Below, piece by piece: positions 5,535 to 12,179 of a stretch of DNA of 12,179 bases. The notes beneath the pieces are model-generated. The model was not told the DNA's origin and did no database searches. It saw nothing but the letters and a program-made list of their open reading frames with translations. The position numbers and the translations under genes are program-made. Position 1 is the first letter of the stretch. The number at the start of each line of letters is the position of its first letter. This stretch comes from CBCXVS01 sp965178525 (lineage in GTDB: Bacteria; Tectomicrobia; Entotheonellia; Entotheonellales; Entotheonellaceae), in the NCBI GenBank assembly GCA_965178525.1, contig CBCXVS010000232.1:1-12179 (forward strand). The letters run 5' to 3'.

Positions 5535-6404
5535 ATGATTCCCCCAAAATTCGAGTATGTTGCTCCGACCACGTTGGACGAAGCGTTTTCCCTTCTGCGC
5601 CAATATGACGCCGAGGCGAAACTCCTCTCCGGGGGGCAAAGCCTCATACCGCTGATGAAGCTCAGATTGACCACGCCTGCCTACCTCATCGATATCAACC
5701 GCATCCCGGGATTAGATCATCTGCAGGAAAGCAACGGCTTTCTCAGCATCGGGGCGCTGACTCGCGAGGCGGACCTCGAAGGGTCCGAATGGGTGTGGTC
5801 GACGTGCCCCATTGTGTGCGATACGGCGAAGGTCATTGGCGACCCGCTCGTTCGTAACCTGGCGACCATTGGCGGGAACCTAGCACATGCGGACCCGGCC
5901 AACGACCATCCGGCCACCATGCTTGCCCTGCAGGCGGAGATCGTGGCCACCGGCCCGGGCGGTGAACGGACGATCCCCGCCGCTGAGTTCTTCACCGATT
6001 TCTTCACCACGGCCCTGCGTCCGGATGAAATTCTGACGGAAATCCGTATCCCGGTTCCACCGGCTGGAAGCGGCGGGGCCTACGTCAAATTAGAACGCAA
6101 GGTGGGCGATTTTGCCATTGTTGGCGTGGCGGCCCAGGTGACCCTCAATGCAACGGGAATATGCGAACGCGCCGGGATTGGTCTGAGCAACGTGGCGCCG
6201 ACACCGCTGAAAGTATACGCTGCGGAGGCCTTGCTCCAGGGCCAGCGTCTGGACCAGGACCGCATCGAGCAGGCGGCTGGACTCGCTGCCGCTGCGTCCC
6301 AGCCGGAAGCCGACCTGCGGGGGTCGGCCGCGTACAAGCGAGACATGGTACGGGTGCTGACGACCCGAGCACTTACCCAGGCGCTGCAGCGGGCGGGCGG
6401 GTAG
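5535..6404 (+). CDS. coxM: Aerobic CO dehydrogenase medium subunit (FAD-binding)
   Basis: This 289-residue FAD-binding subunit is typical in length for CoxM and the FAD_binding_5 family. It passes electrons from the Fe-S subunit CoxS to FAD and then to a quinone or other acceptor. The two FAD motifs are clear: LSGGQSLIPLMKLRL (residues 31-45, where CoxM usually has AGGHS) and TIGGNLAHADPANDHPA (111-127). The C-terminal domain includes AYVKLERKVGDFAIVGVAA and GLSNVAPTPLK. An excellent GGAGGTG Shine-Dalgarno lies at 5521-5527. It is the first gene of the operon and is followed 26 bases later by coxS, giving the M-S-L order of form I CO dehydrogenases. The frame is intact. On its own it could belong to any xanthine-dehydrogenase-family enzyme; the Cox assignment comes from the CoxL motif and the gene order. 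Confidence 0.9.
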   Translation: MIPPKFEYVAPTTLDEAFSLLRQYDAEAKLLSGGQSLIPLMKLRLTTPAYLIDINRIPGLDHLQESNGFLSIGALTREADLEGSEWVWSTCPIVCDTAKVIGDPLVRNLATIGGNLAHADPANDHPATMLALQAEIVATGPGGERTIPAAEFFTDFFTTALRPDEILTEIRIPVPPAGSGGAYVKLERKVGDFAIVGVAAQVTLNATGICERAGIGLSNVAPTPLKVYAAEALLQGQRLDQDRIEQAAGLAAAASQPEADLRGSAAYKRDMVRVLTTRALTQALQRAGG

Positions 6405-6430
6405 GTGACGGAGGCCGGAGGGAGATCGTG

Positions 6431-6848
6431 ATGGCCACACATCGGATTCGTGTCACCGTGAATGGCACAGAACACGAGGCTGAAGTTGAGCCCAGGCTAC
6501 TCTTAGTCCATTTCCTTCGTGATGTCCTCCGGTTGACCGGGACGCACATCGGGTGCGAGACCACCCACTGTGGTGCATGCGCCATCCTTTTAGACCGCAA
6601 ACCGGTAAAATCCTGTACCCTCTTCGCCGTTCAGGCCAATGGCCGTGACATCCTGACGGTTGAAGGCCTGGAGCAGGATGGACGCCTGCATCCCATCCAG
6701 GACGGGTTTTGGCAAGAGCACGGTCTGCAGTGTGGCTTTTGCACCCCCGGGATGCTCGGGCAATCTGTGCCGCTGCACGGGGTATGTCAACATTGTCAAA
6801 TCGGTACAGTATGCGGCGGCGAAGGCACGGCAGGGAGAGACAGCATGA
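6431..6848 (+). pseudogene. coxS: Aerobic CO dehydrogenase small (2Fe-2S) subunit, disrupted by an internal deletion
   Basis: The start is firm (GGAGGGAG six bases before the ATG). Residues 1-109 are a normal CoxS: N-terminal ferredoxin fold with Cys42, Cys47, Cys50 and Cys62, then the helical-domain motif QCGFCTPGML with Cys101 and Cys104. Relatives have 31 residues between that second Cys and the CRC motif. Here only 25 bases separate TGC (6740-6742) from TGC-CGC-TGC (6768-6776), about 68 bases too few, which shifts the frame by one. The lost end, NLCRCTGYVNIVKSVQYAAAKARQGETA, is perfectly readable in the next frame and stops at TGA 6846-6848, overlapping the coxL ATG in ATGA. As written, the product lacks the last two ligands of one 2Fe-2S cluster and runs on into the coxL frame. 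Conservation of the orphaned end argues for a very recent lesion or an assembly error. Confidence 0.85.
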
Positions 6849-9206
6849 CACCGCGAACAGCACCCGAAGTTGGCGGCATGGGACGCGCCGTGAGGCGCAA
6901 GGAAGACCCGCGGTTTATCCGGGGACAGGGCACGTATGTGGATGATATCGAACGGCCGGGCATGCTCTATCTGGACATCGTCCGCAGTCCGTATGCCCAC
7001 GCCAACATCAAGCATATTGACGCCTCAAAGGCCCTGGCCATTCCCGGCGTTCTGGACGTCATCACGGGTGAAACGCTGGCCAAGTATAATCTGCACTGGA
7101 TGCCGACCCTGATGTCCGACATGCAGATGGTCCTGCCGGTCGAGAAAGTGATGTATCAAGGGCAAGAAGTGGCGGCGGCCCTGGCCACGGACCGCTACAC
7201 TGCAGCGGATGGGGTCGATGCAGTTGAGGTTGACTACGAGCCGCTCCCCGTCGTCGTGGATCCGTTCAAGGCGCTGCAACCCGAGGCGCCGGTGCTGCGC
7301 ACGGATAAGCCTGACAAAAAAGACAACCACATCTTCCACTGGGAGGTGGGTGACAAGGCGGGCGCCGACAAAGCCTTCCGAGAGGCCGAGGTGACGGTAC
7401 GGCAGGATCTGTACATCCCTCGCATCCATGTGGCCTCGATCGAGACCTGCGGCTGCATCGCCCAGTTCGACCGGGTCTCAGGCCAGTTGACGGTGTGGAT
7501 GACCTCTCAGGCACCGCACGCGATCCGCACCGTGTTCGCGCTCGTCGCCGGTCACGTGGGGCTGGCCGAACACAAGATTCGCATCATTTCCCCTGACCTC
7601 GGCGGCGGGTGGCAAGGTGCCGGTTTACCCCGGCTACGTCATTGCCGTGGCGGCCTCGGTGCTGACGGGGAAACCGGTCAAGTGGATTGAAGATCGGATG
7701 GAGAATCTTCAGGCCGACTCGTTCGCCCGTGACTACCACATCACGGCCGAATTGGCGGCGAAGCAGGACGGCACGCTTACCGCTCTGCGGATCAAAACGC
7801 TCGCCGACCACGGTTACACCGATGCGGCGGCCAATCCGTCGAAGTTCCCGGCCGGACTCTTCCACATCTGCACCGGTTCCTACGACTTCCAAGCGGCCCA
7901 CGTGGAAGTGGACGGGGCATACACTAACAAACCGCCGGGCGGTATCGCCTACCGTTGCTCCTTTCGGGTGACCGAGGCGGTCCATACGATCGAGCGCATC
8001 GTGGATATCCTGGCCCACGAGCTGCAGAGGGATCCGGCCGACCTGAGGAAGCAGAATTTCATCCATCCTGAGCGCTTTCCCTATACCTCAGCCCTCGGTT
8101 GGGAATACGACAGTGGCAACTATGGGGGCGCCCTCGATCTGGCCATGCAGCGGATCGGCTATGCTGACCTGCGGCAAGAGCAGGCCGAGAAGCGGCAGCG
8201 GGGCGAGCTAATGGGCATCGGCATATCGAGCTTTACGGAGATCGTCGGAGCCGGGCCGTCCAAGCACTTCGATATCCTGGGTCTCAAAATGTTCGATAGC
8301 TGTGAGATCCGCATCCATCCCACCGGCAAGGTCATCGCGCGCTTCGGCACGAGGTCGCAAGGCCAGGGGCACGAGACGACCTACGCCCAGATCCTGGCCG
8401 AGGAGCTGGGGATCCCGGTGGACGATATCCAAGTGGAGGAGGGTGACACCGATACGGCCCCGTATGGCCTGGGGACGTACGGCAGCCGCAGTACACCGAC
8501 CGCTGGCGCCGCCGCCTCGATCGCCTCCCAGAAGATTCGGGATAAGGCCAGGAAGATTGCGGCGCACCTGCTGGACTGGCGCGAGGATGACTTGGAATGG
8601 GAGCCCGGAAAATTTTATGTGAAGGGAAGCCCAGAGCGGACGGCGACCATCCAGGAGATCGCGTTTGCCGCCTATACGAATCATCCCGAGGGCATGGAGG
8701 CTGGCCTTGAGGCGGTTTCGTACTACGATCCGCCCAATTTGACCTTTCCATTTGGCAGCTATATCTGCGTCGTGGATATCGACAAGGGGACGGGCGAGGT
8801 GAAGATTCGCCGCTTTGTGGCGGTGGATGACTGCGGCAACATCATTAACCCCATGATTGTGGAAGGGCAGGTTCACGGGGGGCTCACCATGGATCTGGCG
8901 CCGGCGATGTTCGAGGAGATCTCCTATGACGAGCAGGGGAATATGCAGCAGGGGAGTTTCATGGACTATTTGCTGCCCACCGCCGTCGAGACGCCGAAAT
9001 GGGAGACAGACAAGACGTGCACGCCCTCTCCGCATCACCCTCTGGGAGCCAAAGGGATTGGGGAATCCGCCACCGTGGGGGTGCCGGCTGCGATCGTCAA
9101 CGCCGTCGTCGATGCCCTCTGGCATCTCGGCGTGCGCCATATCGACATTCCCATCACCCCGGAAAAGGTTTGGAAGTGCTTGCGCGACCATGGGGTGACG
9201 GCATAG
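6845..9206 (+). pseudogene. coxL: Form I aerobic CO dehydrogenase large subunit (Mo-Cu), frameshifted
   Basis: This is the catalytic molybdopterin subunit, which oxidises CO to CO2 at a Mo-S-Cu site. The 5' part (6845 to about 7609) opens GMGRAVRRKEDPRFIRGQGTYVDD and runs to DLGGG (residues 251-255). The frame then changes: TGGCAAG (7610-7616) stands where relatives encode Phe-Gly-Asn-Lys, five bases too few. The 3' part, from VPVYPGYV (7617) to the stop at 9204-9206, is intact in the next frame. The 3' part carries AYRCSFR (7947-7967), the form I active-site loop whose Cys (codon 7956-7958) binds copper, and GAKGIGESATVG with the catalytic Glu. The two parts sum to about 785 residues, near family length. 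If the shift is real, neither product is a whole enzyme; the 5' frame ends at 7690. The start overlaps the coxS stop. Form II enzymes have AYRGAGR instead, so the class call is strong. Confidence 0.88.
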
Positions 9207-9225
9207 GACAGAGGACGCTTCCGGC

Positions 9226-10221
9226 ATGTGGGATACGTTCTTCGAGCAAGCCGCCCGGCTACGGGCGGACGCTGAGCCATTTGCATTGGCCACGGTCGTA
9301 GCGTGCAAGCGGCCAACTGCGGCCTATCCTGGGGCAAGGGCGATCATTGTGGCCGACGGCACGCTCAGTGGCTGGGTCGGTGGCAGTTGTGCGCAATCCA
9401 CCGTCATTCGAGAAGCGCTCAAGGCCTTGGCGGACGGTAAATCACGGCTGCTCAGAATCAGTCCCGACTTGCAACAAGATGCCGTCCCCCAAGAAGGCGT
9501 CTACGATTTCGTCATGACGTGTGCCAGTCAGGGCGCCTTGGAAATCTTCGTCGAGCCGTTTCTTCCCCGCCCCGAACTGCTCATTATTGGCGAGACGCCT
9601 GTGGCTCAGGCCCTCGCACGGTTTGGCGCTCTGTTGGATTTCACCGTATGGGTCAGCGACCCGGCGGCAACGAAGGAACGGTTTCCGGATGCGACCATGC
9701 TCGATGACCCATTAGAGGCCGTCCGAGACCGGGTGAGCCCGCGCAGCTACGTGGTGGTGGCCACGCAGGGCGCTTACGACGAGGAAGCGCTTGAGGCGTT
9801 GATCAATACGCGTGCGGGTTATATTGGATTGGTCACCAGCGAAAAAAGAGCCGCGTCGATCTTTCAGTCCTTGCGCCACAAAGGGATGCAGCCAGAACTG
9901 CAACAACGCGTCACGTGTCCCGCCGGACTGCAGCTTGGGGCCGTCATACCCCCTGAGATCGCCTTCAGCATCATGGGTGAGATTCTGCAACTCACGCGCA
10001 GCAATGCGGGCAACGCGGTTGCGGCAACGCCAACGGTTCCGGCTGCTGACGTCGGGTTGGACCCGGAGGTTGTGGACCCCGTGTGTGGGATGACCGTGCC
10101 AGTCTCTGGGGCAAGATATACCTCTGAATACGCGGGTAAGACCTTTGCCTTCTGCTGTGCTGCCTGCAAGGAGCGTTTCGACCGTGAGCCAGAGCGATAT
10201 CATGTTGGCTCACACGTATGA
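9226..10221 (+). CDS. XdhC/CoxF-like maturation factor with C-terminal YHS metal-binding domain
   Basis: This 331-residue protein has two parts. Residues 1-255 are an XdhC/CoxI-family maturation factor, the kind that binds molybdenum cofactor and delivers it, sulfurated, to XDH/CODH enzymes. It shows GWVGGSCAQSTV (49-60), LEIFVEP (105-111), a Rossmann-like segment ELLIIGETPVAQALARFG (117-134), YVVVATQGAYDEEAL (175-189), and the family ending PAGLQLGAVIPPEIAFSIMGEI (232-253). After a Pro/Ala-rich linker comes a YHS domain (about 283-327): VDPVCGMTV, YAGKTFAFCCAACKERF, ending EPERYH. Its Cys residues match the metal-binding pattern found in copper ATPases and other metal proteins. The start has GAGGA ten bases upstream and lies 19 bases after coxL. 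The position suggests a role in CODH maturation; metal (possibly copper) handling by the YHS domain is inference. Confidence 0.85.
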   Translation: MWDTFFEQAARLRADAEPFALATVVACKRPTAAYPGARAIIVADGTLSGWVGGSCAQSTVIREALKALADGKSRLLRISPDLQQDAVPQEGVYDFVMTCASQGALEIFVEPFLPRPELLIIGETPVAQALARFGALLDFTVWVSDPAATKERFPDATMLDDPLEAVRDRVSPRSYVVVATQGAYDEEALEALINTRAGYIGLVTSEKRAASIFQSLRHKGMQPELQQRVTCPAGLQLGAVIPPEIAFSIMGEILQLTRSNAGNAVAATPTVPAADVGLDPEVVDPVCGMTVPVSGARYTSEYAGKTFAFCCAACKERFDREPERYHVGSHV

Positions 10222-10276
10222 TATCGGGGAACCGTCTACGTAACGATGCGTGTATTCGGATATGGAGTATGGGGTG

Positions 10277-10885
10277 ATGGAAACGTTTATCTCCGGATTA
10301 ATACTCGCGGCCGGCCAATCCAGCCGCATGGGTCAACCGAAACAGCTCCTTCCTTTTCAGGGCACGATTCTGTTTGACTGGGTGATGGCGCAAGCTCAGG
10401 CGGCAAGCGCTCTCGACGAAGTGATCGTGGTCTTGGGCCGCGCCACGGATGAGATTCAGCCCCGACTGCGGGTCACTCGCGCCAAGGTCGTGGTCAACCC
10501 CGTCTTCACAGAGGGCTGTTCTACCTCTTACAAAACCGGAATGGCCACCCTCGACCCACGAGCCGAGGCGGTGATGGTGCTCCTGGGTGACCAGCCTGGG
10601 GTCGAGCGTGCGGTGATCGACCAGGTGGCGGCGGATTGGCGGCAGAGAGAGGGAACGATTGGCCTGACCTCGTACCGGGGTCGTCAAGGCCATCCGATGA
10701 TTTTTGCGCGAGAACTCTTTGACCCGTTACGCCAACTCCAGGGTGATAAGGCCGCTTGGAAGATCCTAGATGCGCATCCCGAGTGGGTGCGCCGCCTCGA
10801 CGTGGATCGTTCCTTCCCTGAAGATGTGGATACCATGCAGGATTACGAGTCCCTGCTGCGCGAGGCCACGCCACCTGTATCCTAA
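10277..10885 (+). CDS. MocA/MobA-like molybdenum cofactor nucleotidyltransferase
   Basis: This 202-residue protein is of the MobA-like NTP transferase family. It most likely joins CMP to molybdopterin to make the MCD cofactor used by CO dehydrogenase and xanthine-dehydrogenase-family enzymes. The nucleotide-binding loop LAAGQSSRMGQPKQLLPF (residues 10-27) and the metal-site LLGDQPG (102-108) are clear, as are NPVFTEGCSTSYKTGM and the RGRQGHPMIF segment (134-143). The chosen ATG has GGAG nine bases upstream and gives the usual N terminus. The frame also allows GTG at 10250 and ATG at 10262. It sits between two xdhC-type genes in the cox operon, which favours a MocA (CTP, MCD) role over MobA (GTP, MGD). 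Length and motifs look intact. Confidence 0.87.
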   Translation: METFISGLILAAGQSSRMGQPKQLLPFQGTILFDWVMAQAQAASALDEVIVVLGRATDEIQPRLRVTRAKVVVNPVFTEGCSTSYKTGMATLDPRAEAVMVLLGDQPGVERAVIDQVAADWRQREGTIGLTSYRGRQGHPMIFARELFDPLRQLQGDKAAWKILDAHPEWVRRLDVDRSFPEDVDTMQDYESLLREATPPVS

Positions 10886-10900
10886 GCGCCTCACGAGGCG

Positions 10901-12007
10901 ATGGGTGTGAACCTGATGCACGACTTCTTTCAGCAGCTCGAACAGCTTCGTCGTGTCAAGCGGCGTGTCTCCCTCGCCACACTGGTCAATACCCTGGGAA
11001 CGTCCCCGCGCAAGGAAGGCGCGAAGATGTGGGTTGGAGAGGGGGGAGACATCCTCGGCTCGGTGACGATTGGCGGTTGTGTGGATGCGTACGTGATCGA
11101 GCAATCGGAGGTCGTTTTAGCCACACAAGCGCCTCGCCTCATCGAGCTGCCTCTCGGGGATGAGGACGCCTGGGAGCTTGGCCTCTCTTGCGCGGGAACG
11201 ATCGAGGTTTTCATTGAGCCACTCCGTGCTGAGCAATCCCAAACCGTTGATTTTTATGCTGCCCTGCAATCTCATCGCGCCAAGGGCGCGTCCGGCGCAC
11301 TGCTGACCTGCTTGGACGGAGCAACCATGGGAGCGAAGCTTTTGCTCCTTGACAATGGCCATGCTCTGGGTTCGCTTGGCGACCCAAAGCTGGACCAGGA
11401 CGTCTGCCAGGTGGCGCGGTCCCACATGGATCAGGGATTCTCACGTACCGTCTCCGTTGATCTACCTCACCAGACGGTGCGCGTATTCGTGGAGGTTCAT
11501 ACCCCACCTGCCACGCTGATCATCGTCGGCGCCAGCCATGTCGCGATGGTGCTGGCACAGATGGCTCGGCCCGCCGGTTTCCAAACGATCGTGGTGGATA
11601 GCCGGCCTCGTTTTGCCACACCCGAACGCTTCCCCGATACGGATCAACTCCTGCTGGGGATTCCTTCTGAGATCATCGAGACCCTGCCGATGTCCTCCGT
11701 CACCGCGGTGATTCTTGTGGCGCATGACTACAAATACGATCTTCCGATTTTACGTCATGTCCTGTCGCGTCCCGTGGGCTACATCGGCGTTCTCGGGAGC
11801 CGTCGCCGGGGTGAGGGTCTGCTGAAATTTTCGCACGAAGAAGGGATAGCTGAAGAAGCGTTGCAGCGTATCCGTGTCCCGATTGGCCTGGACCTCGGTG
11901 GACGGAGTGCCCCGGAGATTGCGCTGGCCATTCTCGCTGAAGTGGTGGCGGCCCGCTACGGTGGCAGTCATCTTCCGTTGAGTCAGCAGAGGAAAAGGGC
12001 AGATTAA
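10901..12007 (+). CDS. XdhC/CoxI family molybdenum enzyme maturation protein
   Basis: This 368-residue, full-length XdhC/CoxI protein has the CoxI domain at the N terminus (SLATLVNTLGTSPRKEGAKM, then SVTIGGCVDAYV with Cys60, and LSCAGTIEVFIEPL with Cys97). The XdhC_C Rossmann domain follows: TLIIVGASHVAMVLAQMA (205-222), VVDSRPRFATPERFP (231-245), VAHDYKYDLPIL (273-284), YIGVLGSRRR (294-303), ending PIGLDLGGRSAPEIALAILAEVVA (327-350). It would bind the Mo cofactor and help insert or sulfurate it in the CODH large subunit. It is the second XdhC-type gene of the operon and differs from the first in keeping the full N-terminal domain and lacking a YHS tail. The start is not certain: ATG 10901 has only a poorly spaced GAGG, and ATG 10916 (MHDFFQQL) with GGGTG upstream is a fair alternative. 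Confidence 0.88.
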   Translation: MGVNLMHDFFQQLEQLRRVKRRVSLATLVNTLGTSPRKEGAKMWVGEGGDILGSVTIGGCVDAYVIEQSEVVLATQAPRLIELPLGDEDAWELGLSCAGTIEVFIEPLRAEQSQTVDFYAALQSHRAKGASGALLTCLDGATMGAKLLLLDNGHALGSLGDPKLDQDVCQVARSHMDQGFSRTVSVDLPHQTVRVFVEVHTPPATLIIVGASHVAMVLAQMARPAGFQTIVVDSRPRFATPERFPDTDQLLLGIPSEIIETLPMSSVTAVILVAHDYKYDLPILRHVLSRPVGYIGVLGSRRRGEGLLKFSHEEGIAEEALQRIRVPIGLDLGGRSAPEIALAILAEVVAARYGGSHLPLSQQRKRAD

Positions 12008-12019
12008 GGATTTCGTGCG

Positions 12020-12179
12020 ATGACACTGCCGTACAATGCGACGATTTTCGAGCATTTTCGCTATCCCCGTAATTATGGCGCTCTACCCTCACCTGACGTG
12101 ACCTATGAAGACGTCAACCCGCTGTGTGGGGATCGCATCCGCATGGAGCTGAACATCGGCGCCGATCAGATCATCGCCA
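12020..12179 (+). CDS. SufU/IscU-type Fe-S cluster assembly scaffold, 5' part (runs off window)
   Basis: The first 53 codons of a NifU-N-like scaffold are visible: IFEHFRYPRNYGALP (residues 9-23), the family's opening helix, then YEDVNPLCGDRIRMEL (29-44) with the first cluster-ligand Cys in PLCGDR. AAGGA lies nine bases before the ATG, and the gene follows the coxI-like stop by 12 bases. It is therefore the next member of the cox operon and might help build the 2Fe-2S clusters of CoxS. The rest, including the other two Cys ligands, is outside the window, so whether it is SufU-like or IscU-like cannot be decided. Confidence 0.85.
   Translation, partial: MTLPYNATIFEHFRYPRNYGALPSPDVTYEDVNPLCGDRIRMELNIGADQIIA

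Noticed and set aside
6161..6430. Upstream extension of the coxS/coxL frame to 6161
   Set aside because: This stretch overlaps coxM in another frame and encodes low-complexity Arg/Gly/Pro sequence. The true coxS start at 6431 has a strong Shine-Dalgarno and the normal N terminus.
7610..7616. Programmed ribosomal frameshift as an explanation for the coxL frame change
   Set aside because: No slippery heptamer or downstream pseudoknot is apparent, and conserved residues (Phe-Gly-Asn-Lys) are actually missing, which a frameshift alone would not explain.
8208..9308. Long minus-strand ORF (366 codons) opposite coxL and the first xdhC gene
   Set aside because: It is fully antisense to strongly conserved coding sequence, shows no recognisable domain, and is the usual shadow ORF of a GC-rich gene.
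10250..10276. GTG (10250) or ATG (10262) start for the mocA-like gene
   Set aside because: Both are possible, but the ATG at 10277 has better-placed GGAG and begins the protein at the expected distance from the LAAG loop.
1..12179. tRNA or rRNA genes, CRISPR arrays, insertion sequences, integrase or attachment sites
   Set aside because: None seen by reading both strands. Apart from the short elements listed there is no long repeat, transposase motif or regular spacer array.

Overview
The window is GC-rich bacterial DNA with strong Shine-Dalgarno (SD) sequences, short intergenic gaps and ATGA stop/start overlaps. The mix of genes (a dipeptide-type ABC binding protein with no permease beside it, generic SDR dehydrogenases, a form I type aerobic CO dehydrogenase cluster, decayed toxin-antitoxin pairs) would suit an uncultured soil or sponge-associated lineage such as Tectomicrobia/Entotheonella, Rokubacteria or NC10. 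That placement is only an impression; no rRNA or marker gene settles it.

Layout. 1-621 (+): 3' part of a SpoIIE/PP2C-type phosphatase, cut by the window edge. 568-1308 (-): a classical SDR oxidoreductase whose 3' end overlaps it convergently. 1464-3080 (+): a secreted family-5 solute-binding protein. 3132-3156: a short CCCCGAA tandem that is a four-run G-quadruplex motif on the minus strand, between convergent genes. 3180-4118 (-): a UDP-glucose-epimerase-like extended SDR. 4204-4354: an inverted repeat and a candidate promoter. 4435-5326: two toxin-antitoxin pairs (VapBC-like and MazEF-like), each with an intact antitoxin and a truncated toxin. 5280-5534: an AT-rich gap carrying a candidate promoter for the next operon.

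5535-12179 (+) is the core of the window: one tightly spaced operon, coxM-coxS-coxL, xdhC with a C-terminal YHS domain, a mocA-like cytidylyltransferase, a second xdhC (coxI-like), and the start of a SufU/IscU-type Fe-S scaffold gene. The M-S-L order and the AYRCSFR active-site motif in CoxL are hallmarks of form I (Mo-Cu) aerobic CO dehydrogenase, so the downstream genes read as cofactor machinery: MocA makes the cytosine dinucleotide form of the molybdenum cofactor, the XdhC/CoxI proteins mature and insert it, the scaffold supplies Fe-S clusters for CoxS, and the YHS domain may handle a metal.

Two of the three structural genes are broken as sequenced. coxS lacks about 68 nt between its second Cys pair and the Cys-Arg-Cys motif, and coxL lacks about 5 nt inside the GGGFGNK motif. 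Both lesions shift the frame, while both 3' parts remain well conserved. This means either very recent inactivation or assembly/sequencing error; reads across both junctions would decide.
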